A stretch of 64,000 nucleotides of DNA from Betaproteobacteria bacterium GR16-43 (GCA_001953215.1 CP019169.1:4278001-4342000), one strand, 5' to 3'. Shown: positions 18,222 to 27,784, counted from the stretch's first letter. The notes: generated by a model from the letters alone, not told the origin. Program-made: numbers and translations.

Positions 18222-19235
18222 TTACCCCGCGCGCGCCAGCGGAAGGTTCAGGAGCAGGTTCTGCGGCTTCATCTTCAGCGTGTGGTCGGGCCGGAACGCG
18301 AGTCCGAGGTACACGGGCCGACCGGCCACATCGGCCCGGGCGTCGGCGGGATCGCGAAACTCGAGCCGGAAGAGCACGGCCAGGCGTTCGCGCTCGCCGG
18401 GGCCGACGCCCTCGCCCCGGTAGAGCGCATTGAGGATCGCCGTGGAATCGACGTCGAGGCCCACGTGCCAGCGCCAGCGCTCGTCCTCCACGCGCTCCAC
18501 CGGTTCGATCGCCACGCGCACGCCGGCGAAATGCCCCACCCACCGCTCGAGGACGGCCGCCAGCGCCGCGGCGCCCTCGCGCCCCGGCGTGAGGTCGAGG
18601 AGGAAGCCGCGAAGCGCGTCGCGCAGGAAGTACAGCGGGGCATTCTCGTGCGAGAGCACGTCCATCTTCGGCGTCGGCAGGTCCACCTTCTGCTGGCGCA
18701 TCAGGCGGCCGAGGTTGCCGAATCCGCCGGTCTGCTCGAAGGCCTCGATCGTGGCGGCGTCGGCGGCGAGCACCTGGCCACCTTCGGTGCTCACGCGCTG
18801 CTGGCGGAACAACAACTCGCCCGCGCGGCAGAGCCACGCGTCTTCCGTGCCGTCGAGGATCGAGCGCGTGATCGCTTCGGCGAGCGCATCGACGAAGACC
18901 GGTGCGATATCCACGCCCGCCGCGAAGAGGTTCGCATAGCAGGCCTCGAGCGTCGGGTGCGCCAGCACGCGATCCCGGAAGCGCAGGAAGTGCTCCCAGT
19001 TTTCGCGCGCATCGGCGTCTTCGACCGAGGCGAGGTCGGCGGCTTCGAGGCGCAGGCGCGGCCGCTCCGAGAGCCGCGCGTGCAGGTGGCGCTCGCCGGG
19101 ACCGGCGTCCTCCGGTGGTTGCAGTTCCTCGCGCTCGAGGAAGGCCGCGATCCAGGCATCGGTCGCGACCAAGTGCCCGTTCGCGTCGCGCTCGAGGCGG
19201 TGAAAGCCGCTGTCGGCCCAGAAGTCCTGCGTCAT
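18222..19235 (-). CDS. DUF6352-like protein, 337 aa
   Basis: Cytosolic protein of unknown function from ATG 19235 (MTQDFWADSGFHRLERD). It is rich in acidic and aromatic residues, without membrane segments or recognisable catalytic motifs. It resembles the DUF6352 family, which I recall only as an uncharacterised proteobacterial family. Length and reading frame are intact. It follows a Bug receptor gene by 17 bases and precedes the 80-aa, DUF6494 and dehydratase genes, so it appears to be the core of an uncharacterised conserved-looking module. Confidence 0.72.
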   Translation of the reverse strand: MTQDFWADSGFHRLERDANGHLVATDAWIAAFLEREELQPPEDAGPGERHLHARLSERPRLRLEAADLASVEDADARENWEHFLRFRDRVLAHPTLEACYANLFAAGVDIAPVFVDALAEAITRSILDGTEDAWLCRAGELLFRQQRVSTEGGQVLAADAATIEAFEQTGGFGNLGRLMRQQKVDLPTPKMDVLSHENAPLYFLRDALRGFLLDLTPGREGAAALAAVLERWVGHFAGVRVAIEPVERVEDERWRWHVGLDVDSTAILNALYRGEGVGPGERERLAVLFRLEFRDPADARADVAGRPVYLGLAFRPDHTLKMKPQNLLLNLPLARAG

Positions 19236-19252
19236 GCGCGCGCGAATCCGCG

Positions 19253-20221
19253 CTAGTCGATGCTGATCTTCGCGTCCTTGCCGAGCTTGCCGTACTTCGC
19301 GAGCTCCCCCTTCAGGAACGCCTCGAACTCGCCCGGCGTGCCACCTCCGAGTTGCGTGCCGATGTCGACAAGCTTCGCGCGCGTCACCGGGTCGTTCATC
19401 GCCTTGTTGATCTCGACGGAGAGGCGATCGACGATCGCCTTCGGCGTCTTGGCCGGCGCGAACACGCCATACCAGTTGGTCACGTCGAAACCGGTGATGC
19501 CCGACTCGACGAAGGTCGGAAGGTCCGGAAGCTGCGGCACCCGCTTCGGCGTCGAGACGGCGAGGGCACGGATGCGTCCGCCCTGGATGTGCGGGAGCAC
19601 CGGCGGCATGGTGTCGAAATTCATCTGCACCTGGCCCGCGATGAGGTCCGTGATCGCCTGTCCACTGCCCTTGTAGGGGATGTGGACCATCGAGGTCCCG
19701 GTCAGGATCTGGAACATTTCGCCGGCGAGGTGCTGCGTGCTGCCGACACCCGACGACGCATACGACATCTTGCCGGGATTCGCCTTCAGCTCCGCGATGA
19801 GCTCGGGTACCGTCTTCGCCGTCACGGCGGGATGGACGACGAGGATGTTCGGCACGTAGCCCACGTACGTGACGGGCTGGAAGTCGGCGACCGCGTCGTA
19901 CGCGAGCTTCTTGAAGAGCATGGGCGCGATCGCGTTGGAGTTCACGTGTCCCATCAGGATCGTGTAGCCATCCGGGGTCGAGCGCGCCATCGCCTCCGCG
20001 GCGATCGTGCCGGTCGCTCCGGCGCGGTTCTCCACGATCACCGGCTGCCCGAGGCTCTCGCCCATCTTCTGCGCGATCAGGCGCGCGACCACGTCGGTGC
20101 CGCCGCCGGGCGCGAACCCGACCAGCATCTTGATCGGCCGGTTGGGCCAATCCTGCGCGAGCAGCGGCAGGCTGAGCGCGGCGCAGGCCACCAGCGCGGA
20201 CAAACGGGCGAATCGATTCAT
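19253..20221 (-). CDS. Bug/TctC-family periplasmic binding protein
   Basis: Solute receptor (322 aa) with signal peptide MNRFARLSALVACAALSLPLLAQ. The mature start (WPNRPIKMLVGFAPGGGTDVV) and IPYKGSGQAITDLIAGQVQM are Bug signatures. No permease is adjacent. It is the first gene of a minus-strand run reaching the acyltransferase at 16193, with only 17 bases to DUF6352, so its expression may be tied to that cytosolic module. Ligand unknown. Confidence 0.92.
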   Translation of the reverse strand: MNRFARLSALVACAALSLPLLAQDWPNRPIKMLVGFAPGGGTDVVARLIAQKMGESLGQPVIVENRAGATGTIAAEAMARSTPDGYTILMGHVNSNAIAPMLFKKLAYDAVADFQPVTYVGYVPNILVVHPAVTAKTVPELIAELKANPGKMSYASSGVGSTQHLAGEMFQILTGTSMVHIPYKGSGQAITDLIAGQVQMNFDTMPPVLPHIQGGRIRALAVSTPKRVPQLPDLPTFVESGITGFDVTNWYGVFAPAKTPKAIVDRLSVEINKAMNDPVTRAKLVDIGTQLGGGTPGEFEAFLKGELAKYGKLGKDAKISID

Positions 20222-20336
20222 GGGACGGTCTCCGATTGCGATCAGCGCCGACTCTAGCAGCCTTCGGCACCCGATCTCGGCACTCCGGTTAACAAGGACT
20301 TGGCATGGCTAGCCGCCCCGGTGCGGCCGCGCGACA

Positions 20337-21995
20337 ATGGCCGTCATGAACCGAAACCTGCCCTCGCTCCGCCGCGGCCTGGCCGTCCTGGCCCTCGCGT
20401 TCGCGAGCGTGGCGCCCGCCGCGGACCGCGCCACCGCGTCGCCCGATGCGAGCGCCTCGCCCGCCGATCCGCCCGCCAAGGCCGTCGCGCTCAAGATCGC
20501 GGGCCGCGAAGTGACGCGGTTCCGCGCCACGATCCTGGGCTATTCCCCCGCCGACCGTGCGGAAGGCGGCCGGACCCGCCTGCTCGCCGCGTACGACCGG
20601 AACAAGCGGCTCACGTTTTCCACGCGCCACACGCCCGAGGGAAGCCAGGTGCTCGCGGGCAACGCAGTGATGTTCATTGTGGCCCCGGGTGATGTCGACC
20701 GCGCCGCCGGCGAGACCGCGGAAGCGGCGTCGATGCGCGCGATCGCCGTGCTCGATGCGATCGTCCAGGACCTGCGCGATCGCGAGGACCCGGCGACGCT
20801 GATGCGCGGCCTCGGGCTGGCTGCGGTCGTCACGCTTGTTGCGGCCCTGTTGCTGCGCTTCGTCTTCGTACTCGACCGGCGCGCGGGCCTCTGGTTCGCG
20901 CGCAATGTCGCGATTCACGTGAAGCGCGTGCAGGTCTCCGGCGTCTCGATGTTCGAGGAGGGCTATTGGCTGCGCCTCGCGCGAAGCGCCGTGCACGGCA
21001 TCGCCTGGCTGCTGGCAGGCGTGCTGTGCTTCCTGTGGCTGAACGCCGTGCTCGAGGCCATTCCCTACACGCGGCCGTGGGGCGAGCAGCTCACGACGAT
21101 CCTGGTCGGCGTGCTGGCGAGCGTCGGCAACGGGATCGTCGAGGCGCTGCCGGGATTGCTGTTCGTGGTGGTGATCGTGGTCCTCGCGCGTGTCGTGACG
21201 AAGGTGGGCGCCGCCTTCTTCGCCCGCGTGGCCGAACGCAACCTCTCCCTGGGCTGGCTGGACCGCGATACGGCGGCGCCGGCGCGCATGATGTTCTCCG
21301 CGGTGGTCTGGCTGTTCGCGCTGGCGATGGCCTACCCGTACCTGCCCGGCTCCGATTCGCGGGCCTTCCAGGGCTTGTCCGTGCTCGTGGGCCTCATGGT
21401 TTCGCTCGGCGCTTCCGGCACCGTGAGCCAGGGCGCGAGCGGCCTGATCCTCATGTTCTCGCGCGCCTACCGCGTCGGCGAGTACGTGCGGATCCAGGAC
21501 CACGAGGGCACGGTGATGGAACTGACGGCGTTCACCACGCGCATCCGCACGGGCATGGGCGAGGAGATCTTGCTGCCCAACACGTACGTGCTGGGGAGTG
21601 CCACGAAGAATTACTCGCGGGCCATTCCCGGCACCGGGTTCGTGCTCGACACCGTGGTGACCATCGGCTACGACACGCCGTGGCGGCAAGTGCACGCGAT
21701 GCTGGAGGAAGCCGCGAAGCGCACGGAGGCCGTCCTGAAGGAGCCGCCCCCGCGCGTGGTCAAGACCGGGCTATCGGATTTCTACGCCGAGTACCGGCTG
21801 ATCGCCTATGCGAGCCCGACCGCGGCCGTGCCCCGCGCGGAGGCGCTGAGCCACCTGCACGGCCACATCCTCGACGTGTTCAACGAGTACGGCGTGCAGA
21901 TCATGTCGCCGCACTACCTCGGCGACCCGGCCCACGACAAGGTGGTGCCGAAGTCGCGTTGGTACGAGGCGCCGGCGAAACCGCCGGAGACTTGA
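20337..21995 (+). CDS. Mechanosensitive ion channel (MscS family), long form
   Basis: Membrane channel (552 aa) expected to open under membrane tension. An N-terminal signal sequence (LAVLALAFASVAPAA) and a periplasmic region (about 35-150) precede several transmembrane helices. The conserved pore block VGLMVSLGASGTVSQGASGLI is followed by the MscS beta domain (FSRAYRVGEYVRIQDHEG). The C-terminal vestibule ends near residue 540. The start could be ATG 20337 or 20346, as neither has a clear ribosome site. The extra periplasmic domain makes it larger than E. coli MscS. Confidence 0.88.
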   Translation: MAVMNRNLPSLRRGLAVLALAFASVAPAADRATASPDASASPADPPAKAVALKIAGREVTRFRATILGYSPADRAEGGRTRLLAAYDRNKRLTFSTRHTPEGSQVLAGNAVMFIVAPGDVDRAAGETAEAASMRAIAVLDAIVQDLRDREDPATLMRGLGLAAVVTLVAALLLRFVFVLDRRAGLWFARNVAIHVKRVQVSGVSMFEEGYWLRLARSAVHGIAWLLAGVLCFLWLNAVLEAIPYTRPWGEQLTTILVGVLASVGNGIVEALPGLLFVVVIVVLARVVTKVGAAFFARVAERNLSLGWLDRDTAAPARMMFSAVVWLFALAMAYPYLPGSDSRAFQGLSVLVGLMVSLGASGTVSQGASGLILMFSRAYRVGEYVRIQDHEGTVMELTAFTTRIRTGMGEEILLPNTYVLGSATKNYSRAIPGTGFVLDTVVTIGYDTPWRQVHAMLEEAAKRTEAVLKEPPPRVVKTGLSDFYAEYRLIAYASPTAAVPRAEALSHLHGHILDVFNEYGVQIMSPHYLGDPAHDKVVPKSRWYEAPAKPPET

Positions 21996-22006
21996 CCAGA
22001 GCTTCC

Positions 22007-23191
22007 CTAGGCGCCGAGGACGGCGACTTCCGGGAGCGGAAAGCCGTTGAAGTTGCTGGCGTACGCGGTGGTGTACGCACCGGCGTTCTTGATGAAGATG
22101 AAGTCGCCTTCCTGCAGGTCCGCGGGCAGGAGCTCGTCTCGCATCACCACATCCACGGAATCGCAGGTGGGACCGGCCACGTTCCACGCCACGGGCTCGC
22201 CGTCGCGGTCGGTGTAGATGTTGTAGCGCAGGCCCTCGGTGGTCTCGATCACGCCCCCGAAGACGCCGGCATCCCAATACATCCAGCGCTGGTCGTTGCG
22301 GGTGGCCGTGCCGATCACGCGGCAGATGAAGTAGCCCGCGTCGGACACGAGGTAGCGTCCGGGCTCGGCGATCACCTGGATCTCCGGGCCGAAGTGGCGC
22401 AGCTCCTTGTTGATCACGTCGGCGATCGTCTCGATCGACGGGATGGGCTTCACGTGGCGCACGGGGTAGCCGCCGCCCAGGTTCAGCAGGCGCGGGCGCA
22501 GGCCGGCGGTCCGCATCGCGGCGAAGACCTTGCGCGCCCGGTCCATGCCGACGCGCCAGTTCTCCGGGTTCAGGCACTGCGAGCCCACGTGGAAGGTGAT
22601 GCCGGCCAGGTCCGCCTTGCAGTCGACCGCGGCCTGGATCAGTTCGGGGATGTCGCTCATGTGCGCGCCGAACTTCCCGGCGAGCGGCCAGTCGCTGCCG
22701 ATGTTGGGCGCGTCGATGCGCAGGTACATCTTCGCGTCGGCCTTCACCGACTGCACCTTGCGGATCTCCTCGACGCTGTCGACCACATACCACTCGACGC
22801 CCTTGCCCGCGGCGTACTCGAGGTAGTGGCGAGACTTCATCGGGTTCGAGTAGAAGATTTCCGCCACCGGCACGCCGATGGACAGGAGCAGGTCGAGTTC
22901 GGCGATGGACGCGATCTCGAAGCCCGAGCCCTCCTGGATCAGCGTCTTCAGGACGCGGGGGTCCGGGTTCGCCTTCACCGCGAAGTGCGGACGCACGCGG
23001 GGCAACGCGGCACGGAAGCGGCGCGTCTTGGTGCGGACGATGTCGAGGTCGACCAGCAGCACGGGGCGCTTGTAGCCGTGCCGTGCGAGGAATTTCTTGA
23101 CCCGGTCGAAGTCGAGGCTGACTTCCGGGTGGGTATCGAGGGGGAAGTCCGGTTGGGGCCGGATTTTCTTAACGGTTGCTGTTCGTGGCAT
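22007..23191 (-). CDS. Ornithine/lysine decarboxylase, PLP fold type III
   Basis: Alanine-racemase-fold decarboxylase (394 aa) that makes putrescine (or cadaverine) from ornithine (or lysine). The PLP lysine is Lys73 in HFAVKANPDP, and the catalytic Cys343 is in GPTCDSVDVV, the mark of ODC-type enzymes in this fold; LNLGGGYPV is also present. Short bacterial forms often accept both substrates. A leader of about 180 nucleotides precedes it, with a promoter at 23377-23407, a seven-codon ORF with a perfect Shine-Dalgarno and a GC-rich hairpin. The gene's own ribosome site is weak, which suggests translational control. Confidence 0.9.
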   Translation of the reverse strand: MPRTATVKKIRPQPDFPLDTHPEVSLDFDRVKKFLARHGYKRPVLLVDLDIVRTKTRRFRAALPRVRPHFAVKANPDPRVLKTLIQEGSGFEIASIAELDLLLSIGVPVAEIFYSNPMKSRHYLEYAAGKGVEWYVVDSVEEIRKVQSVKADAKMYLRIDAPNIGSDWPLAGKFGAHMSDIPELIQAAVDCKADLAGITFHVGSQCLNPENWRVGMDRARKVFAAMRTAGLRPRLLNLGGGYPVRHVKPIPSIETIADVINKELRHFGPEIQVIAEPGRYLVSDAGYFICRVIGTATRNDQRWMYWDAGVFGGVIETTEGLRYNIYTDRDGEPVAWNVAGPTCDSVDVVMRDELLPADLQEGDFIFIKNAGAYTTAYASNFNGFPLPEVAVLGA

Positions 23192-23234
23192 CTCGGTCTT
23201 TCATGACGATAAAAGGCACTCACCAAGCGCTTTC

Positions 23235-23257
23235 GCTCGCCGGCCACGGCCGACGGC
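23235..23257 (-). promoter_or_regulatory. Stem-loop between leader ORF and decarboxylase start
   Basis: On the minus strand GCCGTCGGCC can fold on the following GGCCGGCGAGC, giving a GC-rich stem with one wobble and one bulge and a small loop. It begins nine bases after the leader ORF stop and ends about 43 bases before the decarboxylase ATG. The position suits a structure disturbed by a ribosome on the leader ORF. Fold judged by eye only. Confidence 0.5.
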
Positions 23258-23266
23258 TTGCCGCAC

Positions 23267-23290
23267 TTAGTAGTTCCTTGCCCTTGTCAT
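23267..23290 (-). CDS. Candidate leader peptide MTRARNY upstream of decarboxylase
   Basis: Seven codons, ATG-ACA-AGG-GCA-AGG-AAC-TAC-TAA, preceded by the perfect ribosome site AAGGAGGT (23302-23295) at ideal spacing. Both arginines use AGG, which looks rare in this GC-rich genome. It lies in the decarboxylase leader, about 75 bases before its ATG. By analogy with the SpeFL leader peptide, which senses ornithine upstream of E. coli speF, this peptide may control decarboxylase expression through ribosome stalling. Its sequence does not resemble SpeFL as I know it. That it is translated is inference from the ribosome site. Confidence 0.6.
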   Translation of the reverse strand: MTRARNY

Positions 23291-23376
23291 GATGACCTCC
23301 TTGCCTCCCCGGGAAGGGGCGAAAAATACCGTTATGAAAGAGTCCCTTAAGCGTACAAATCGGGAAAAACGCGCGA

Positions 23377-23407
23377 AGTATAGGGCAAATTTGGCGCGGT
23401 GCGTCAA
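23377..23407 (-). promoter_or_regulatory. Sigma-70-type promoter of the decarboxylase
   Basis: TTGACG (23407-23402) and TATACT (23382-23377) on the minus strand, with a 19-base spacer (18 if CTATAC is used). Transcription would start near 23370, giving a leader of about 180 bases. The gap 23192-23433 otherwise holds the leader ORF and stem-loop, and no gene longer than that ORF. Confidence 0.65.
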
Positions 23408-23433
23408 AAAACTTCGATGCGGCGTGTTACGTC

Positions 23434-24000
23434 CTACATCTTCGGGAGCGTGACGCCCTTCTGTCCCTGGTATTTCCCGCCGCGATCCCGATAGGACGTC
23501 TCGCAGACCTCATCGGATTCGAAAAAGATAACCTGCGCCACGCCCTCGTTCGCATAGACCTTGGCCGGGAGCGGCGTGGTATTGGAGAACTCGAGGGTCA
23601 CGTAGCCCTCCCACTCCGGCTCGAACGGCGTCACGTTCACGATGATTCCGCAGCGCGCGTAGGTGCTCTTGCCGAGGCACACCGTGAGGACGTTGCGCGG
23701 GATGCGGAAGTACTCGACGGTGCGCGCGAGCGCGAAGGAGTTGGGCGGGATGATGCAGACCGGCCCGCTGAAGTCGACGAACGACTTCGGGTCGAACGCC
23801 TTCGGGTCGACGATCGTCGAGTTGATGTTGGTGAAGATCTTGAAGTCGGTCGAGGCGCGGATGTCGTAGCCGTAGCTCGACGTGCCGTACGAGACGATGC
23901 GCTGGCCGTTCACCTCGCGCACCTGGCCGGGCTCGTAGGGTTCGATCATGCCGTGCGCCTCCGCCATGCGGCGGATCCACTTGTCGCTCTTGATGGACAT
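23434..24000 (-). CDS. dcd: dCTP deaminase
   Basis: Trimeric cytosolic enzyme (188 aa) converting dCTP to dUTP, the main route to dTTP in many proteobacteria. Family motifs are [11 protein letters not shown], the catalytic stretch [40 protein letters not shown] and the C-terminal [13 protein letters not shown] chose ATG 24000 ([14 protein letters not shown]), two bases after the apbC stop, so the two are cotranscribed. Confidence 0.96.
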   Translation of the reverse strand: MSIKSDKWIRRMAEAHGMIEPYEPGQVREVNGQRIVSYGTSSYGYDIRASTDFKIFTNINSTIVDPKAFDPKSFVDFSGPVCIIPPNSFALARTVEYFRIPRNVLTVCLGKSTYARCGIIVNVTPFEPEWEGYVTLEFSNTTPLPAKVYANEGVAQVIFFESDEVCETSYRDRGGKYQGQKGVTLPKM

Positions 24001-24002
24001 GG

Positions 24003-25091
24003 TCAGGTGTTCTGGATGACGATCTTCGGGAACAGGCTGGTGCGGTCCTCGCCCTGGCGGGCGATGCGCGCGGCGATGCGCCGGGCGATGTCGCGATAGA
24101 TCTTCGCGACGGGACCTTCGGGGTCGGCGATGACCGTCGGCTTCCCCGCGTCGGCCTGCTCGCGGATGCGGATGTCGAGCGGCAGGCTGCCCAGCAACTC
24201 CACTTCGTAGTCCTTGCTCATGCGCGCGCCGCCGCCCTCGCCGAATATGTGCTCGGCATGGCCGCAGTTCGAGCAGATGTGGACCGCCATGTTCTCCACG
24301 ATGCCGAGGATGGGGATGTTCACCTTCTCGAACATCTTCAGGCCCTTCCTCGCGTCGATCAGGGCGATGTCCTGCGGCGTGGTCACGATCACGGCCCCGG
24401 TGACCGGGACCTTCTGCGCCAGCGTGAGCTGGATGTCCCCGGTGCCGGGCGGCAGGTCGACCACGAGGTAGTCGAGGTCGCGCCACTTCGTCTCGGTCAG
24501 CAACTGCTCGAGGGCCTGAGTGACCATCGGGCCGCGCCACACCATCGGGGTATCGGCGTCGATCAGGAAGCCCACGCTCATCGCCTGGATGCCGTGGCCC
24601 TCCATGGGCTCCATCGATTTTCCGTCGCGCGAGGTCGGCCGGCCGGTGATGCCCAGCATGAGCGGCTGCGAAGGCCCGTAGATGTCCGCGTCGAGCATGC
24701 CGACCGAGGCGCCTTCGGCGGCGAGCGCCAGGGCGAGGTTCACGGCCGTGGTGCTCTTGCCCACGCCGCCCTTGCCCGAAGCCACCGCGATGATGTTCTT
24801 GATCCCGGGCACGAGCTTCACGCCGCGCTGGACGGTGTGCGACACGATCTTGGAGTGGACGTTGGCGCTGGCCTGCGTGACGCCGGGCAGCTTCTTCAGG
24901 CGGTCGACCACCTGCGAGCGCACCTGCTCCACCACGCCGCGCGCCGGATAGCCGAGCACGACGTCGAGCGACACGCGGTCGCCCTCGACCTTCACGTTTC
25001 GGGTGCTCTTCGACTCGACGTAGTTGCGACCCGTGACGGGGTCGATCAGCTCGGAGAGCGCGTCGAGGACCTCTTTCTCGGAAACCGGCAT
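24003..25091 (-). CDS. apbC: Iron-sulfur cluster carrier Mrp/ApbC
   Basis: P-loop ATPase (362 aa) that carries Fe-S clusters to target proteins. An N-terminal MIP18/DUF59 domain (about 1-80) is followed by the deviant Walker [11 protein letters not shown] (residues 105-114). The cluster-binding CxxC is in [18 protein letters not shown]. Length fits the family. Head-to-head with metG across 84 bases, an arrangement common in proteobacteria; dcd follows downstream. Confidence 0.95.
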   Translation of the reverse strand: MPVSEKEVLDALSELIDPVTGRNYVESKSTRNVKVEGDRVSLDVVLGYPARGVVEQVRSQVVDRLKKLPGVTQASANVHSKIVSHTVQRGVKLVPGIKNIIAVASGKGGVGKSTTAVNLALALAAEGASVGMLDADIYGPSQPLMLGITGRPTSRDGKSMEPMEGHGIQAMSVGFLIDADTPMVWRGPMVTQALEQLLTETKWRDLDYLVVDLPPGTGDIQLTLAQKVPVTGAVIVTTPQDIALIDARKGLKMFEKVNIPILGIVENMAVHICSNCGHAEHIFGEGGGARMSKDYEVELLGSLPLDIRIREQADAGKPTVIADPEGPVAKIYRDIARRIAARIARQGEDRTSLFPKIVIQNT

Positions 25092-25144
25092 GGGGATTCT
25101 TGCGGAAGGTGGACCTGCAAGGGCGCAATTCTAAAGCAATTTGC

Positions 25145-25150
25145 TATGAT
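25145..25150 (+). promoter_or_regulatory. Probable -10 box of metG
   Basis: TATGAT lies 25 bases before the metG ATG in the gap shared with apbC. No clear -35 element is seen at the right distance, so this is a tentative call based on position and near-consensus sequence. Confidence 0.4.
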
Positions 25151-25175
25151 CGCGCTGTCCCCGAACGCTTCCTCA

Positions 25176-27329
25176 ATGCCCCGCAAGCTCTTCGTCACCA
25201 CAGCACTCCCCTACGCGAACGGCCCGCTCCATATCGGCCACTTCATGGAGTATGTGCAGGCCGACATCTGGGTTCGCTACCAGCGGCTGCAGGGACACAA
25301 GGTGAATTTCGTCTGCGCCGATGACGCCCACGGCGCGCCCATCATGCTGCGCGCCGAGGCCGAGGGCATCCCGCCCGAGGAGCTGATCGCCCGCGTCGCC
25401 GAGGGCCACAAGCGCGACCTGGCGCGGTTCGGCATCAGCTTCGACCACTTCCACACGACGCACTCGGACGAGAACCGGGAGCTGTCGCGGTCGATCTTCC
25501 TCGACCTGAAGAAGGCCGGCTTCATCGACACGAAGACGATCGAGCAGTTCTTCGACCCGGTGAAGGGCATGTTCCTTCCGGACCGCTACATCAAGGGCGA
25601 GTGCCCCAAGTGCGGAACCCAGGACCAGAACGGGGATTCCTGCGAGAACTGCGGCGCGGTCTACGCGCCCACCGACCTGAAGAACCCCTACTCCGTGCTG
25701 ACCGGCGCCAAGCCGGTGCTGAAGAAGTCCGAGCATTTCTTCTTCAAGCTCTCGGACCCGCGTTGCGTCGAGTTCCTGCGCGGCTGGACCCAGGACGGCA
25801 AGCTCCAGCCCGAGGTCTCGAACAAGGTGCTCGAGTGGCTGGACGGCGGCCTGAACGACTGGGACATCACCCGCGACGCGCCGTACTTCGGTTTCGAGAT
25901 CCCCGGGGCCAAGGGCAAGTATTTCTACGTCTGGCTGGACGCCCCGATCGGCTACCTCGCCTCGCTGAAGAGCTTCCTCGAGAAGAAGGGGCAGGACTTC
26001 GACAAGTACCTGGCCGACCCGAAGCTGGAGCAGATCCACTTCATCGGGAAGGACATCATCTACTTCCACACGCTCTTCTGGCCCGCCGTGCTGCAGTTCG
26101 CGGGGCGCAAGATCCCGGACCGCGTCTACGTCCACGGTTTCCTGCAGCTCTCGGGCGAGAAGATGTCGAAGTCGCGGGGCGTGACGGTGAGCCCGCAGCG
26201 CTACATCGACCTGGGCTTGAACCCCGAGTGGGTGCGCTACTACCTCGCCGCCAAGCTGAACGACCGCGTGGAGGACCTGGACTTCAACCCCGAGGACTTC
26301 CTCGCGCGGGTGAACTCCGACCTCGTGGGCAAGTACGTGAACATCGCGAGCCGCGCCTCCGGGTTCATCTCCAAGCGCTTCGGCGGCAAGCTTTCCGAGG
26401 AGCCGTTGTCGGCCGGCCGCGAGCTGAAGCACAAGATGCGCGGCGCCGTGGCGCCCCCCGCGGCCGACGACGACCAGGCGCCGCAGATCCTCTTCGAGGT
26501 CCGCAGCTTCGCCGATGCCATCGCCGCCGACTACGAGTCGCGCGAGTTCGGCAAGGCGCTGCGCCAGGTGATGTTCCTCGCCGACCGCGTGAACCAGTAC
26601 GTCGACGAGCAGAAGCCCTGGGAGATCGCCAAGGAAGCCGGACAGGACGCGGCGCTCCAGTGGTTCTGCACGCTCTACCTCGAGCTCTTCCGCATCCTCA
26701 CGATCTACCTGAAGCCGGTGCTGCCGAAAGTGGCCGAGGAGGTCGAGGCCTTCCTGGGCGCGGCCAAGCCCTATGCCTGGGAAGACGTCTCCACCCCCCT
26801 CAAGGCCGGCCACGTCGTGCAGCCGTATCGCCACCTCGTCTCGCGGATCGACCCGAAGCAGATCGACCAGCTGCTGGAGCCCCCGGAGGCCAAGCCGGAA
26901 GCGGGCAAGCCGGCCGCCGCCGCCGCGGCCGTCGCGAGCGACGCCCCGGAGTTCAAGCTCGAGCCCGTGGAGCCGCCGAAGCCGCCCGTGATCCTCCCGG
27001 TGGGCGAGACGATCTCCATCGACGACTTCAGCCGCATCGACCTGCGCATCGCCCGCATCGTGGACGCGGAGCTGATCGCGGATGCGGACAAGCTCCTCAA
27101 GCTCACGCTCGACATCGGCCTCGAGCAGCGCACCGTCTTCGCGGGCATTCGCTCGGCCTACACGCCCAAGGAACTGGTCGGCCGCCTCACCGTGATGGTG
27201 GCCAACCTCGCCCCGCGCAAGATGCGCTTCGGCGAATCGCAGGGGATGGTCCTGGCGGCCGGAGACGGCGGCTCGATCTACCTGCTCGCCCCCGATTCCG
27301 GCGCCGCGCCGGGCATGCGCATCAAATGA
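25176..27329 (+). CDS. metG: Methionyl-tRNA synthetase
   Basis: Charges tRNA-Met (717 aa). Class I signatures are HIGH at residues 19-22 and KMSKS at 329-333. A zinc knuckle is seen as [18 protein letters not shown]. The C-terminal tRNA-binding/dimerisation domain (about residues 610-717) is attached through a Pro/Ala/Lys-rich linker. I chose ATG 25176 ([17 protein letters not shown]); an in-frame ATG at 25146 overlaps the -10 box and is less likely. Confidence 0.96.
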   Translation: MPRKLFVTTALPYANGPLHIGHFMEYVQADIWVRYQRLQGHKVNFVCADDAHGAPIMLRAEAEGIPPEELIARVAEGHKRDLARFGISFDHFHTTHSDENRELSRSIFLDLKKAGFIDTKTIEQFFDPVKGMFLPDRYIKGECPKCGTQDQNGDSCENCGAVYAPTDLKNPYSVLTGAKPVLKKSEHFFFKLSDPRCVEFLRGWTQDGKLQPEVSNKVLEWLDGGLNDWDITRDAPYFGFEIPGAKGKYFYVWLDAPIGYLASLKSFLEKKGQDFDKYLADPKLEQIHFIGKDIIYFHTLFWPAVLQFAGRKIPDRVYVHGFLQLSGEKMSKSRGVTVSPQRYIDLGLNPEWVRYYLAAKLNDRVEDLDFNPEDFLARVNSDLVGKYVNIASRASGFISKRFGGKLSEEPLSAGRELKHKMRGAVAPPAADDDQAPQILFEVRSFADAIAADYESREFGKALRQVMFLADRVNQYVDEQKPWEIAKEAGQDAALQWFCTLYLELFRILTIYLKPVLPKVAEEVEAFLGAAKPYAWEDVSTPLKAGHVVQPYRHLVSRIDPKQIDQLLEPPEAKPEAGKPAAAAAAVASDAPEFKLEPVEPPKPPVILPVGETISIDDFSRIDLRIARIVDAELIADADKLLKLTLDIGLEQRTVFAGIRSAYTPKELVGRLTVMVANLAPRKMRFGESQGMVLAAGDGGSIYLLAPDSGAAPGMRIK

Positions 27330-27333
27330 AAAA

Positions 27334-27351
27334 GCCCGCCGGGAGGCGGGC
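27334..27351. terminator. Intrinsic terminator between metG and small exported protein gene
   Basis: GCCCGCC and GGCGGGC pair around a short loop directly after the metG stop. On the minus strand a TTTTT run follows, so it best serves the convergent gene at 27377-27634; on the plus strand the tail is only weakly T-rich. Confidence 0.75.
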
Positions 27352-27376
27352 CTGGGTGTTCGGGTGCCGCGAGTTC

Positions 27377-27634
27377 TCAGCCCAGCGACAGGTCCTGCAC
27401 GTTGTCGTCGGCGGGCGCGCTGGCGGTCGTGGTGCTCGGCGTGGCCAGATCCTGGTCGCCATACGTCATGTCCCAGACGAGGTGCTGGGGCGTCTCTTGC
27501 GAGTTCAGCGCGAGGATCACGTCGCTGCCGACGGTTTTCGCGACGGGAGAGTCCGCGCTGGCGGGCATGAACGTGAGCGTGGCGAATGCGACGACAGTCA
27601 GGAAGCCGGTGGCGAGGGCGTGCTTGAGGTTCAT
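27377..27634 (-). CDS. Small exported hypothetical protein, 85 aa
   Basis: Begins MNLKHALATGFLTVVAFATL with a Sec signal peptide, cleavage expected after MPASA (about residue 27). The mature part is about 58 residues, low in Cys and rich in Ser, Thr, Asp and Ala; the middle reads LVWDMTYGDQDLATPS. I do not recognise it. It ends before the bidirectional terminator after metG. The 150 bases upstream hold a hairpin (CCGCCG...CGGCGG, 27744-27763) but no other gene. Confidence 0.6.
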   Translation of the reverse strand: MNLKHALATGFLTVVAFATLTFMPASADSPVAKTVGSDVILALNSQETPQHLVWDMTYGDQDLATPSTTTASAPADDNVQDLSLG

Positions 27635-27770
27635 GGCGTGTCTCCGTTTCGTTCTGATTTGGGTTGGTTCTTGTGCGCTCGTTTCGTGGTGACACTTTGT
27701 TCCGAAGGGCGCGGGATCGAAGTGAAGCGCCACACAGAATTAGCCGCCGCTAAATTACGGCGGTAAGGAA

Positions 27771-27784
27771 GGTTTCGCGAAACC
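27771..27784. repeat. 14-bp perfect palindrome abutting a start codon
   Basis: GGTTTCGCGAAACC ends at the base before the ATG of the RF-1-like rescue factor. The likely ribosome site GGAAGG (27767-27772) overlaps its left arm, so folding into a hairpin, or binding of a dimeric repressor, would block translation or transcription start. Confidence 0.6.

Noticed and set aside
23172-23206. A second upstream ORF (MKDRDATNSNR) overlapping the decarboxylase start
   Set aside because: No ribosome site precedes its ATG at 23206-23204, and its codons lie mostly inside the real gene; the stronger signal is the upstream MTRARNY ORF.
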